From assembly GCF_009908295.1 (NCBI RefSeq), contig NZ_JAAALO010000010.1:186001-250000 (forward strand): a stretch of DNA of 64,000 nucleotides, given 5' to 3'. This DNA is from Micromonospora rubida. Lineage in GTDB: Bacteria > Actinomycetota > Actinomycetes > Mycobacteriales > Micromonosporaceae. Made by a program: the position numbers and the translations under genes. Positions 40,766-50,444 of the stretch are shown one piece after another (the stretch's first letter is position 1; every line of letters begins with the position of its first letter). The notes below the pieces were generated by a model, which searched no databases, was not told the origin of the DNA, and saw only the letters and a list, made by a program, of their open reading frames with translations.

Positions 40766-41689
40766 GTGATCACCGAGGAGTTGGCCCGTAACGTCGAGGG
40801 AGTCTGGGGTGATGACGGCATCCGATGGCTGGCGGACCTGCCTGCCATCCTGCGGGAATTGGCCAACGACTGGGACCTCACGGTCGGATCGCCGTACGAG
40901 CTCTCCTACCACTACGTCACCGCAGTCACCCGCGGGGACGGGACGCCAGCTGTCCTCAAGCTGGGTGTGCCGACCGGCACGTCGCTGGCCGAGGAGGCGC
41001 CAGCGCTCGCAGCGTTCGCCGGCCGCGGGGCGGTCCGGTTGCTGCGGGCGGACCTCGACCGTGGCGCGTTGCTGTTGGAACGCGTCACCCCCGGTTGGCG
41101 TGCCCGTGACCTGGTGCCTGATCGGGATGGCGAGGCGACCTCCGCAGCGGTTGGTGTGATGCGGCGTTTGCACGTGCCGCCACCGCCCGGCTGCACGCTG
41201 CCCGAGGCCGTGGCCCAGGCTGCGGCGTTCGACAACTACGCGGCCCTTCACGGGGATGCCGGGCCGCTGCCACTGGACCTCGTCGTGCGCGCCGGGGCTC
41301 TGATGCGTGAGCTGTGCGCGTCGGCAACCGAGCGTGTCGTTCTGCACGGCGACCTGCACCACGACAACATCCTGCGCGCGGCCCGCGAGCCGTGGCTTGC
41401 CATCGACCCGCACGGCATCGTTGGCGATCCCGGCTACGAGGTCGGCGCGCTGCTGTTCAACCCCGATCCGGCCGATCGCGACGAGGCGTTGGCCGCGCTG
41501 GTCCCGTCGCGGGTGGAACAGCTTGCCGACGAGCTGGCGATGCCGGTGGACCGGGTGGTGGCATGGGGATTCGTCAAGGCGGTCATGTCCGATGTGTGGT
41601 CGGCCGAGGACTGGACCCCCGCCGCGGACCGGTCTCCGATCAGCCGCGCTCTCGACGTCGCTGGCTTGTTGCTCCCTCGCCTGGCGTAG
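40766..41689 (+). CDS. Aminoglycoside phosphotransferase-like kinase (APH(6)/StrB-like)
   Basis: The 307-residue protein has the APH/choline-kinase fold motifs: 'YVTAVTRGDGTPAVLKLGVP' (ATP lysine), 'RVVLHGDLHHDNILRA' (catalytic Asp) and 'WLAIDPHGIVGDPGYEVGALLFNP' (metal Asp). The 'HGDLHHDNIL...IDPHG..GDP.YE' arrangement is that of streptomycin 6-phosphotransferases. It could inactivate an aminoglycoside, or phosphorylate another metabolite. The GTG start gives MITEEL; a TACTGT box 8 bases upstream suggests a leaderless or near-leaderless transcript. Less GC-rich than its neighbours and next to a gene-poor stretch, so it may be acquired. Confidence 0.83.
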   Translation: MITEELARNVEGVWGDDGIRWLADLPAILRELANDWDLTVGSPYELSYHYVTAVTRGDGTPAVLKLGVPTGTSLAEEAPALAAFAGRGAVRLLRADLDRGALLLERVTPGWRARDLVPDRDGEATSAAVGVMRRLHVPPPPGCTLPEAVAQAAAFDNYAALHGDAGPLPLDLVVRAGALMRELCASATERVVLHGDLHHDNILRAAREPWLAIDPHGIVGDPGYEVGALLFNPDPADRDEALAALVPSRVEQLADELAMPVDRVVAWGFVKAVMSDVWSAEDWTPAADRSPISRALDVAGLLLPRLA

Positions 41690-41766
41690 GGCGGCGATGA
41701 CCCGGGTCCGGCGGCCGGGCGAAATCGGGGTGCGGGAGGTGGGGGCGGGGTGGGAGTGTGCCGGGC

Positions 41767-41985
41767 ATGGCAGAAGCACAGGGTTTCGCGTACGCCCAGC
41801 GGGCGGACGGTTCAGTGGTGATCACGCACCACGGCCGGGTGGCCGGCACGCTGCGGGGCGGCCGGGCGGCGGAGTTCCTCGCCGAGGTCGACGAAGACCC
41901 GCAACTGGTGATGGCCCGGTGGACCGGCAACTACCGCCGGGGCAACGAACGCGCCGCGCGGCAGCACCCCCGCAATCGCGCCTGA
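41767..41985 (+). CDS. Small conserved protein, 72 residues
   Basis: The product 'MAEAQGFAYAQRADGSVVITHHGRVAGTLRGGRAAEFLAEVDEDPQLVMARWTGNYRRGNERAARQH...' has a beta-rich start and a basic tail, with no signal peptide. GGGAG lies 10 bases before the ATG. Similar small proteins occur in actinomycetes without assigned function. A strong hairpin follows. Confidence 0.7.
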   Translation: MAEAQGFAYAQRADGSVVITHHGRVAGTLRGGRAAEFLAEVDEDPQLVMARWTGNYRRGNERAARQHPRNRA

Positions 41986-42033
41986 CCCGGGATCGAGCTG
42001 AAGCCCAGCCTGCCCCCCGAGCCGCAGTCCACG

Positions 42034-42069
42034 CCGTCCCGCTCCTGGCCCGGGCCAGGAGCGGGACGG
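42034..42069. terminator. Bidirectional terminator, 18-bp perfect palindrome
   Basis: The 36-bp segment starting CCGTCCCGCTCCTGG is its own reverse complement and lies between the convergent small-protein and fabF genes. Confidence 0.8.
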
Positions 42070-42156
42070 TCGCCGGCGTCGTCGCGGTCAGGTAGTACCC
42101 GCACTCGATGCCGGCCCTGTCGTCCGGACAGGTCCGCCTTCAGGGCCCCGGAAGTC

Positions 42157-43383
<1,227 letters not shown>

Positions 43384-43385
43384 GA

Positions 43386-43625
43386 TCAGGCCTGCGCCTC
43401 GATGTAGCTGACGGCGTCGCCCACGGTCTTCAGGTTCTGCACCTCGTTGTCGGGGATCTTGACGCCGAACTTCTCCTCGGCGGCGACCACGACCTCCACC
43501 ATGGAGAGCGAGTCGACGTCGAGGTCGTCGGTGAAGGACTTGCCCTCGGCCACGTCGTCCGGGTTCACCCCGGCAACCTCTTCGAGGATCTCGGCGAGGC
43601 CGGCGGTGATCTCGTCACGGGTCAT
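43386..43625 (-). CDS. acpP: Acyl carrier protein
   Basis: The 79-residue acidic protein has the phosphopantetheine attachment site 'DDLDVDSLSMVEVVVAAEEKFGVKIPD' with Ser39. It carries acyl chains for the FabD/H/F enzymes encoded around it. An AAAGGAACG ribosome-binding site precedes the ATG. In streptomycetes the same gene (fabC) sits at this place. Confidence 0.97.
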   Translation of the reverse strand: MTRDEITAGLAEILEEVAGVNPDDVAEGKSFTDDLDVDSLSMVEVVVAAEEKFGVKIPDNEVQNLKTVGDAVSYIEAQA

Positions 43626-43708
43626 GGTTGGTGCGTTCCTTTCGATGGTTGGACTCGCCGCGCGGCGCGTGCCGGCGGCGGGCGAACGGCCCCGGAAGGG
43701 GCCGGACG

Positions 43709-44653
43709 TCAGGGGCAGCGGACGACCTGACCGGCGTAGGTCAGGCCGCCGCCGAAGCCGAAGAGCAGGACCGGGGCGCCGGAGGGCACCTCCCGGCGCT
43801 CGACGAGCTTGGACAGCGCCAGCGGTACGCTCGCCGCCGAGGTGTTGCCCGACTCGATGAGGTCCTTCGCGATGATCGCGTTGGGGATGCCGAGCCGCTT
43901 GGCGATGCCGTCGATGATCCGGGTGTTGGCCTGGTGCGGCACGAACGCGGCCAGCTCCGACGGGGCGACCCCGGCCCGCTCACAGGCCTGCAGGGCCAGC
44001 GGGGCCAGTGCGGTGGTGGCCCAGCGGAACACCGTCTGGCCCTCCTGCTTGACGTACGGCCGCCAGCCCTCGATGCGTACCGCGTCGCCCTTCTCCGGGA
44101 CCGAGCCCCAGACCACCGGGCCCACCCCGGCCGGCTCGCCCTCGGCCGTGGCGGTGACCACCGCGGCGCCGGCGCCGTCGGCGAAGATGATGCAGGTGGA
44201 GCGGTCGGTCCAGTCGGTGAAGTCGGACAGCTTCTCGGCCCCGATGACGATCGCGTTGCGCGACGCCCCGGCCCGGATCGCGTGGTCGACCGTGCCCAGC
44301 GCGTAGGCGAAGCCCGAGCACGCGGTGTTGAGGTCGAACGCGCCCGGCGCGGTGATGCCGAGCTTCGCGGCGACCCGGCAGGCCACGTTCGGGCTGCGGT
44401 CGATCGAGGTGCAGGTCGCCACCACGACGAGGTCGATGTCGGCGGCGGTGAGCCCGGAGTTGGCCAGGGCCTTGTCGGCGGCGGCCGCCGCCATGTCGGC
44501 CACCGTCTCGTCGCCGGCGATCCGTCGGCTGGCGATCCCGACCCGGTCCCGGATCCACTCGTCGTTGGTCTCGACGATCTGGGCGAGGTCGTCGTTGGTG
44601 ACGATCCGGGACGGCTGGTAGTGCCCCAGCGCGAGAATCCGGCTGCCAGTCAT
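43709..44653 (-). CDS. fabH: Beta-ketoacyl-ACP synthase III
   Basis: The 314-residue protein has the KAS III triad C112 ('NTACSGFAYAL'), H240 ('FVPHQANTRI') and N270 ('IESGNTSAAS') and the C-terminal 'LLFGFGGGLTYAGQ'. It starts fatty acid chains by joining acyl-CoA to malonyl-ACP; in actinomycetes it prefers branched starters, which fits the BCKDH-like E1 gene at the right end of the window. Its ATG overlaps the fabD stop codon by one base (TGATG). Confidence 0.97.
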   Translation of the reverse strand: MTGSRILALGHYQPSRIVTNDDLAQIVETNDEWIRDRVGIASRRIAGDETVADMAAAAADKALANSGLTAADIDLVVVATCTSIDRSPNVACRVAAKLGITAPGAFDLNTACSGFAYALGTVDHAIRAGASRNAIVIGAEKLSDFTDWTDRSTCIIFADGAGAAVVTATAEGEPAGVGPVVWGSVPEKGDAVRIEGWRPYVKQEGQTVFRWATTALAPLALQACERAGVAPSELAAFVPHQANTRIIDGIAKRLGIPNAIIAKDLIESGNTSAASVPLALSKLVERREVPSGAPVLLFGFGGGLTYAGQVVRCP

Positions 44654-45822
44654 CAGTGTTGACCCCCGATTCGGGCGAGCGGTTGGCCCGGCGCGACCGG
44701 GTCGTCGTGGTGAGCGAGCCACTCGGTGAGCAGGCCGCTGTCGTGCGCGGTCACCTCGACCTGGCCCTGCCGGGTGGCGACTCGCCCGATCACCTGACCG
44801 GTGTGCAGCGACTCGCCCTCGGCCAGCCCTTCGGCCGGCGCGAAGGTGCCCACCGAGGGGGACACGACGACCCGGAACCGCATGGCCGGCTCGTGGCTCG
44901 GGGCCATCCCGTGCCGGGCGATCAGGTCCCGCGCGGCGGGCAGGTCGTCCGGCGTGTTGAGGGTGACGATCTCGGGCACGCCCGACTCCTTGAGCTCCCG
45001 CTTGATCAGGCCGGCGAGGGTGCCGGCCGGCGGCAGCTCGATCACCCCGGTGACGCCGAGGTCGGCGAGGGCGCGCATGCACAGGTCCCAGCGCACCGGC
45101 GAGGTGACCTGGCGGACCAGCCGCTGCACCATCTCCCGGCCGTGGCCAACTGCGGCGCCGTCGAGGTCGGACAGCAGGATCCGGGCCGGATCGGCCGGGG
45201 TGATCCCGGCGGCCACCGCGCCCAGCGCGGCCTCCGCCGGGGCCATGTACGGGGTGTGGAACGCGCCGGCCACCTTCAGCCGGACCACCCGGGCCTTCGC
45301 GGGCGGCTCGGCGGCGAGCTTGTCCAGCGCGGCGAGCGAGCCGGCGGCGACGATCTGGCCGGCGCCGTTGCGGTTGGCCGGCTGCAACCCGTGTCTGTCG
45401 AGGGCGGCGAGCACCTCCTCGGTGTTCCCGCCCAGCACCGCGGCCATGCCCGTCGGCTCCAGCGCGCACGCCGCGGCCATCTCCCGGCCACGCACCCCGG
45501 CGAGGGTGATCGCGGTCTCGGCGGGGAAGACCCCGGCGAGCGCCGCCGCGCCCAGCTCGCCGACGCTGTGCCCGACCGTGAGTGCGACGTCGTGCATCGG
45601 CAGGTGCTCGGCCGCGAGCAGCGCCGCCGCGACCAGCAGCGGCTGGGTGCGGGCCGTGTCCTTGATCTCGTCGGCGTCGGCCGCCGTGCCGAGGTGGACC
45701 AGGTCGACGCCGGCCAGCGCCGACCACCACCGCAGCCGTGCCTCGGCGCCGGTCAGGTCGAGCCAGGGTGTCAGGAAGCCGGGTTTCTGGGAACCCTGTC
45801 CGGGTGAGAGTACGGCGAGCAC
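44653..45822 (-). CDS. fabD: Malonyl-CoA:ACP transacylase with C-terminal biotinyl/lipoyl-like domain
   Basis: Residues 1 to about 312 are a full FabD: 'LSPGQGSQKPGF', 'GHSVGEL' with nucleophile S86, and 'AGAFHTPYM' with H189. Typical FabD ends near residue 310-316. Here about 75 more residues (about 315-389) follow, with the pattern of a biotinyl/lipoyl-like domain: 'FRVVVSPSVGTFAP', 'LHTGQVIGRVATRQGQVEVTAHDSGLLTEWLAHHDDPVAPGQPLARIG'. The residue that would be the modified lysine aligns with Q352, so attachment is not expected. The GTG start has GGAAGAG eight bases upstream. First gene of the fab unit, downstream of the FasR-like regulator. Confidence 0.93.
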   Translation of the reverse strand: MLAVLSPGQGSQKPGFLTPWLDLTGAEARLRWWSALAGVDLVHLGTAADADEIKDTARTQPLLVAAALLAAEHLPMHDVALTVGHSVGELGAAALAGVFPAETAITLAGVRGREMAAACALEPTGMAAVLGGNTEEVLAALDRHGLQPANRNGAGQIVAAGSLAALDKLAAEPPAKARVVRLKVAGAFHTPYMAPAEAALGAVAAGITPADPARILLSDLDGAAVGHGREMVQRLVRQVTSPVRWDLCMRALADLGVTGVIELPPAGTLAGLIKRELKESGVPEIVTLNTPDDLPAARDLIARHGMAPSHEPAMRFRVVVSPSVGTFAPAEGLAEGESLHTGQVIGRVATRQGQVEVTAHDSGLLTEWLAHHDDPVAPGQPLARIGGQH

Positions 45823-45889
45823 GGATATGACTCTTCCGGATACTCGCCGGTCACGGTGCTAGCGACCGACACCAAACCGCACTAGAACC

Positions 45890-45908
45890 TTTGGAGGAAC
45901 CCTACAGA
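45890..45908. promoter_or_regulatory. Candidate FasR operator upstream of fabD
   Basis: Leftward, TCTGTAGG and CCTCCAAA form an imperfect 8-bp inverted repeat (6 of 8) around GTT, in the 107-bp gap between the FasR-like gene and fabD. It looks similar to the FasR site I recall before streptomycete fabD. Role inferred from position and resemblance. Confidence 0.5.
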
Positions 45909-45929
45909 AATCGGTAACGGTGATCATAG

Positions 45930-47159
45930 TTATGCGGTCTTTTGCCGGCCCGTGCCGCTTAACGGCTGATTCGCCGTCAAGGGCACCACCGGGTCGAGCC
46001 GGCCCACGGTCAGGGCCACCTGGAGAGCGAACGCGTCCCGGGGGAGCAGCGGCGAGAACCCGGTCACCTCGGCGATCCGGCGCAGCCGGTAACGCACCGT
46101 GTTCGGGTGCACGAACAGCGCCCGGGCGGCGCTCTCCAGCGTCCCACCGGCGGCGAAGAACGCGTCCATGGTCTCCAGCAGCTCGCCGCTGGCGCGGGCC
46201 AGCGGCGCGTACACGTCGTGGCGCAGCCGACGGCGGGCCTCGGCGTCGCCGGCCAGGGCCCGCTCGGGCAGCAGGTCGGCCGCCGGCACCGGGCGCGGCG
46301 CGGTCGGCCAGGCCGGGGCCGCCCGGAACCCGGCCAGCGCGGCACGGGCCGAGTCCGTCGCCTCGTCCAGGCTCGGCACCGCCGGGCCCACCACCACCGG
46401 GCCGTCGCCGAACGCGGGCAGCAGCTTCCCGGCGGCGCCGAGCGGGTCGGCCGCCCCACCGAGCACGATCACCAGCCGGTCGCCGTGCACCCCGCCGATC
46501 ATCTCCACCCCGATCCGCCGGGCCAGCCGGTACGCGGTGTGCAGCACGGCGGCCACCTCGCCGCCGGGGGAACGGCCCACCGCGACCGCGACCGGCGGGG
46601 CGTCCGACCAGCCCAGCGCGGCGGCGCGGCTGGCCAGCACGTCCGGGGAGTCCCCGCGCAGCAGGGCGTCCACCAGCAGGGCCTGCAACCGGGCGTCCCA
46701 GGAGCCGCGCGACTCGGCGGCCCGCGCGTACGCCCGGGCGGCGGAGAAGGCGATCTCCCGGGAGAACCGCAGCACCGCCTCCCGCAGCCGCTGCTCCTCG
46801 CCCTCGGCGGCCAGGGTGCCGACCTGCTCCTCGACCACCTCGATGGTCACCTTGACCAACGCCACCGTCTGCTGGAGGCTGATCGAGCGGGCCAGCGCCT
46901 GCGGCGCGGTGGCGAAGACCTCGTCGGAGACCTCCTGGGTGCTGTCGGCGGAGCCGCCGCCCTCGCGCAGCCACTGCACCAGCGACCGGGCGCCGGCCTG
47001 GGCCACCAGCATCACCCAGGAACGCTGGTCGGCCGGGAGCGCCCGGAACCAGGGCAGCGTCTCGTCCATCCGGGCCACGCTGGCGGTGGCCAGCGCCCCC
47101 GCCGCCCGCTCGATCCGGCGCAGCGTGGCCGACAGCTCGATCCCGCCCGGCTCGCTCAC
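45930..47159 (-). CDS. fasR: FasR-like PucR-family transcriptional regulator of fatty acid synthesis
   Basis: The 409-residue protein has a helical N-terminal half (about 1-165), a GGDEF-like PucR middle region, and a C-terminal PucR helix-turn-helix ('GTLESAARALFVHPNTVRYRLRRIAEVTGFSPL', about 352-385). Gene position directly before fabD-fabH-acpP-fabF on the same strand is that of FasR in Streptomyces, an activator of this operon. The GTG start is preceded by GGAAGG. Symbol assigned from synteny and domain, not from similarity search. Confidence 0.85.
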   Translation of the reverse strand: MSEPGGIELSATLRRIERAAGALATASVARMDETLPWFRALPADQRSWVMLVAQAGARSLVQWLREGGGSADSTQEVSDEVFATAPQALARSISLQQTVALVKVTIEVVEEQVGTLAAEGEEQRLREAVLRFSREIAFSAARAYARAAESRGSWDARLQALLVDALLRGDSPDVLASRAAALGWSDAPPVAVAVGRSPGGEVAAVLHTAYRLARRIGVEMIGGVHGDRLVIVLGGAADPLGAAGKLLPAFGDGPVVVGPAVPSLDEATDSARAALAGFRAAPAWPTAPRPVPAADLLPERALAGDAEARRRLRHDVYAPLARASGELLETMDAFFAAGGTLESAARALFVHPNTVRYRLRRIAEVTGFSPLLPRDAFALQVALTVGRLDPVVPLTANQPLSGTGRQKTA

Positions 47160-47217
47160 CCCCCCAGCCTTCCAGAAGGCGGAGGTCCCCGGTCAACGGC
47201 ACCGGCGGCGCGGGCGC

Positions 47218-47943
47218 TCACCCCCTCGGCGGCGGGGCCGACGGCGCCCCGGCGGGCGGGGCCGGCAGGGCCAGCTCCTGCGCCAGGATCGCGGCCTGGA
47301 CGCGGCTGCGCAGGCCGAGCTTGGCCAGGATCCGGCTGACGTGGGTCTTGGCGGTGCTCTCCGCCATCGCCAGCCGGTCGGCGAGCTGCTGGTTGGACAG
47401 GCCCAGCCCGAGGCAGGCCAGCACGTCCCGCTCCCGGACGGTCAGGCCGGCCACCGCCTCCCGGACGGCGGCCGACGCCCCCGGCGCGGTTGCCGCGAAC
47501 GCGCTGATCAGCCGCCGGGTCACCGCCGGGGCGATGAACCCCTCGCCCCGGGCCACCGTCCGGACGGCGGCGACCAGGGTGTCCGCGTCGGTGTCCTTGA
47601 GCAGGAAGCCGGCCGCCCCGGCCCGCAGCGCGCCGAACACGTACTCGTCGAGGTCGAAGGTGGTCAGCACCAGCACGTCGGCGAGCCGGCCGGCGACGAT
47701 CTCCCGGGTGGCGGAGATGCCGTCCAGGCGGGGCATCCGCACGTCCAGCACGGCGACGTCGGGGCGCAGCTCGGCGCAGAGGCGCACCGCCTCCTCCCCG
47801 TCGGCGGCCTCGCCGACCAACGCGATCCCCGGCGTGCCGGCCAGGATCAACGCCAGCCCGGCCCGCACCGCCGCCTGGTCGTCGGCGAGGACCACCCGCA
47901 CCGGGCCGTCCGCGTCGTCGTCCCGCCCGCCAGGGCCGCTCAC
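47218..47943 (-). CDS. NarL/FixJ-type response regulator
   Basis: Encodes 241 residues: a receiver domain (about 15-130) with acidic pocket 'LADDQ', phosphoacceptor D67 ('DVAVLDVRMPRLDG') and 'LLKDTD', then a LuxR-type helix-turn-helix ('LTVRERDVLACLGLGLSNQQLADRLAMAESTAKTHVSRILAKLGLRSRVQ'). A Pro/Ala tail ends the protein. Its GTG start overlaps the stop of the upstream kinase gene (GTGA), so the two form a two-component pair. The signal and targets are unknown. Confidence 0.95.
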   Translation of the reverse strand: MSGPGGRDDDADGPVRVVLADDQAAVRAGLALILAGTPGIALVGEAADGEEAVRLCAELRPDVAVLDVRMPRLDGISATREIVAGRLADVLVLTTFDLDEYVFGALRAGAAGFLLKDTDADTLVAAVRTVARGEGFIAPAVTRRLISAFAATAPGASAAVREAVAGLTVRERDVLACLGLGLSNQQLADRLAMAESTAKTHVSRILAKLGLRSRVQAAILAQELALPAPPAGAPSAPPPRG

Positions 47944-49172
47944 GCCGGCTCCCCGGTGGGCAGCGCCGCCCGCACCCGCCAGCGCCCGTCGGCCGGGCCG
48001 GCGGCGAACTCGCCACCCAGCAGCACCGCGCGCTCGCGCATCCCGATCAGGCCGGCGCCCGCCCCGGCCAGCCCCCCGCCACCCGCCCGGACCGGGTTCG
48101 TCACGGTCACCGCCACCTCCGTCGGTCGGTACGTCACGATCAGCTCCGCCTCGCCAGCGCCGTGCTTCAGCGCGTTGGTCAACGACTCCTGCACGATCCG
48201 GTACGCCGCCAGGTCCACCCCCACCGGCAGCGGACGCGGCCCGCCGGTCACCTCGACCCGCACCGCCAGCCCGGCGGCCCGCATCCGGTCCACCAGCAGG
48301 TCCAGCTCGTCGAGGCGGACCCGCGTCGCCTCCTCGGCCGGGTCCGCCGCCCCCGGCGTCGGCTCCCGCAGCAGCCCGATGAGCTGGCGCATCTCCGCCA
48401 TGCCCTGCACGCTGCTCTCCCGGATCACCCGCAGCGCCGAGTTCACCTGCGCCCGGTCCAGCCCCGGCACGGAGAGCGCGGCGGTGGCGTGGATGGCCAC
48501 CGCGCTGAGGTGGTTGGCCACCACGTCGTGCAGCTCCCGGGCCATCCGGGACCGTTCGGCGCGGACCGCCTCCCGCCGGTCCAGCTCGGCGAGCCGGGCG
48601 GTCTGCTCGGCCCGGGCCCGCTCGGCTGCGGCCTGGTCCCGGTACTGCCGCACGCTGATCCCCGACAGCACCGGCAGGACCGCGACCAGCACCACCGGCA
48701 CGGCGAGCGCCACCCCCCGCCAGTTACCGGTCAGCAGCGTCCCGGCGCCGGCGGCGAGCAGGCTCAGCGCCACGGCGACCCGCAACAGCCACCGCCGCAG
48801 CCGGGGCGGGCCGTACAGGCAGGAGTCGTAGAGCACCTGGGTGTAGATCAGCGCGGTGCCGAGGGTGGTGCCGAGGGCGACGTCGACGACCAGCGCCGCC
48901 GTGCCGAGGGCCAGGCCGGTGCGGGTGGCCACCCGGCGCAGGCCGACCGCCACCGAGACGGCCAGCAGCGACGGCAGGAAGGCCGCCGTCGGCACGTCGG
49001 CGCGCGGGGTGATCGCCAGGTGCGTGCCGAGGCTGAGCAGCGCCAACCCGCCCGTCAGGGAGGCGCCGGCCAGCATCAGGTCCCGGCCGGGGGTCCCGGA
49101 GCCGAGCCAGGGTGGCGGTCGCATGGCCCGATCCCACCACACCCGCAGCCGCGCCGGCTCCGCCCACGGCAC
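47940..49172 (-). CDS. Sensor histidine kinase (HisKA_3 / DesK-like)
   Basis: The 410-residue protein has about five or six transmembrane helices in the first 170 residues without a large outer domain, then a HisKA_3 dimerisation site 'RSRMARELHDVVANHLSAVAIHA' with phosphoacceptor H215, and an HATPase domain ('YRIVQESLTNALKHG', 'GLIGMRERAVLLGGEF'). It pairs with the adjoining NarL-type regulator. GTG at 49172 is taken as the start; ATG at 49124 (MRPPPWLG) is as likely, since neither has a clear ribosome-binding site. Confidence 0.92.
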   Translation of the reverse strand: MPWAEPARLRVWWDRAMRPPPWLGSGTPGRDLMLAGASLTGGLALLSLGTHLAITPRADVPTAAFLPSLLAVSVAVGLRRVATRTGLALGTAALVVDVALGTTLGTALIYTQVLYDSCLYGPPRLRRWLLRVAVALSLLAAGAGTLLTGNWRGVALAVPVVLVAVLPVLSGISVRQYRDQAAAERARAEQTARLAELDRREAVRAERSRMARELHDVVANHLSAVAIHATAALSVPGLDRAQVNSALRVIRESSVQGMAEMRQLIGLLREPTPGAADPAEEATRVRLDELDLLVDRMRAAGLAVRVEVTGGPRPLPVGVDLAAYRIVQESLTNALKHGAGEAELIVTYRPTEVAVTVTNPVRAGGGGLAGAGAGLIGMRERAVLLGGEFAAGPADGRWRVRAALPTGEPA

Positions 49173-49389
49173 GAGGCCGTGGTCCGCCGAAGGAGGTATG
49201 GCTCAGCCGTACACCGGGGTCATGACGGCGGCCAGGCGCAGGTGCCCGGCGGCCTCGTCGGGGTGCCCCTGCCGGCTCCTGCGCGCCTGACCGGGTCCAT
49301 CCTTCGGCGGACCCGGATCTCACCGTCCGCGCCGACGTCGGGGCCCGCGGCGGGCGGCATGCTGGACTCCGACGAACGGGGAGGTCGGC

Positions 49390-49929
49390 GTGCTGGTCGC
49401 GGTCATCATCGGGTGCGAGATCGGGTTCTGGGTGGTGCTCGCGGCGGGGCTGGTGGCCCGCTACCCGCTGCGGAGACCGCGCCTCGGCGCGGCGCTGCTG
49501 ATCTGCGTACCCCTGGTCGACCTGGTGCTGCTCGCGGCGACCGCGCTGGACCTGCGGCGCGGCGCCACCGCAAACGTCACCCACGGCCTGGCCGCCGCCT
49601 ACCTGGGCTTCTCGGTGGCCTTCGGACGCTCGATGGTCCGCTGGGCCGACCAGCGCTTCGCACACTGGTTCGCCGGCGGCCCGCCCCCGGTCCGGCCGCC
49701 CAAGCACGGCTGGGCGCGCACCCGCTACGAGTGGCGGGAGTGGGGCAAGGGGCTGCTGGGCTGGGCCGTCGCCTGCGCGCTGCTCGGCGCCGCGATCCTC
49801 TACGTGGACGACGCCGAGCGCACCCATGAGCTGTGGAACTGGATCCAGAAACTCACCCTCGCCATCGCGATCTGGCTGGTCGCCTTCCCGGTCTGGGAGA
49901 CGATCTTGCCGCGTCGCCCCAAGCGCTGA
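49390..49929 (+). CDS. Small integral membrane protein, function unknown
   Basis: The 179-residue protein has four hydrophobic segments: about 2-23, 33-53, 64-80 (weak) and 122-140/150-170. A basic loop in the middle 'PPKHGWARTRYEWREWGKGLLGW' and a basic C-terminus suggest cytoplasmic ends. GGGGAGG precedes the GTG start. Similar membrane proteins are found beside two-component systems in actinomycetes, but no role is known to me. Confidence 0.75.
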   Translation: MLVAVIIGCEIGFWVVLAAGLVARYPLRRPRLGAALLICVPLVDLVLLAATALDLRRGATANVTHGLAAAYLGFSVAFGRSMVRWADQRFAHWFAGGPPPVRPPKHGWARTRYEWREWGKGLLGWAVACALLGAAILYVDDAERTHELWNWIQKLTLAIAIWLVAFPVWETILPRRPKR

Positions 49930-50032
49930 GGTGGGGTACGCGCCGGACGACGCGTCGGCCCGCCCCAGTACGGTGACAGGGCACGCGGGCCGCAACCGGC
50001 CAGGCGCGACGGCGAGCTTGAGGAGACCGGGG

Positions 50033-50359
50033 ATGGCGCACGGGGAGGCCGAGTACGGCTGCGCCCAGGGGGAGACCCGCCGGCCGGGCCACCACGACCC
50101 CCAGCCGACGGCCGAGCACCACCGCCGGCTCGCCGGCCCGGTCCACCCCGTCGAGCCGACCTCCGGCCGGGCCGCCGAGCGGGCCGAGGACGACGCGGTG
50201 CCCCGCCAGCGCACCCCCGAGCCAACCGCCGGCGAGCTGGCCCGCGCGGCGGCCTGTTGCAGCGACCTGCCCGGCTGGGCCGGCGCGCACCGGCACGGCC
50301 CGGTCCGCCCCCGGCACCGGGCGGTCCGCCAGGAACGCCCGCCGCGCCGCTGGTGCTGA
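50033..50359 (+). CDS. Hypothetical 108-residue protein
   Basis: The frame starts 'MAHGEAEYGCAQGETRRPGHHDPQPTAEHHRRLAGP' and is rich in Arg, Pro, His and Ala with four cysteines (e.g. 'AACCSD'). No domain is recognised. The support for a gene is a GAGGAG ribosome-binding site 7 bases before the ATG and a preceding 104-bp gap with no other gene; composition alone does not exclude a spurious frame. Confidence 0.42.
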   Translation: MAHGEAEYGCAQGETRRPGHHDPQPTAEHHRRLAGPVHPVEPTSGRAAERAEDDAVPRQRTPEPTAGELARAAACCSDLPGWAGAHRHGPVRPRHRAVRQERPPRRWC

Positions 50360-50444
50360 CAGCGGCCTGACGGCCTGCCGCCGGCCCGCCCCGTGGGCCG
50401 GCTCCGCCACCCGCGGCGACCCCGCAGCGGCTAGCGTGAGCAGG

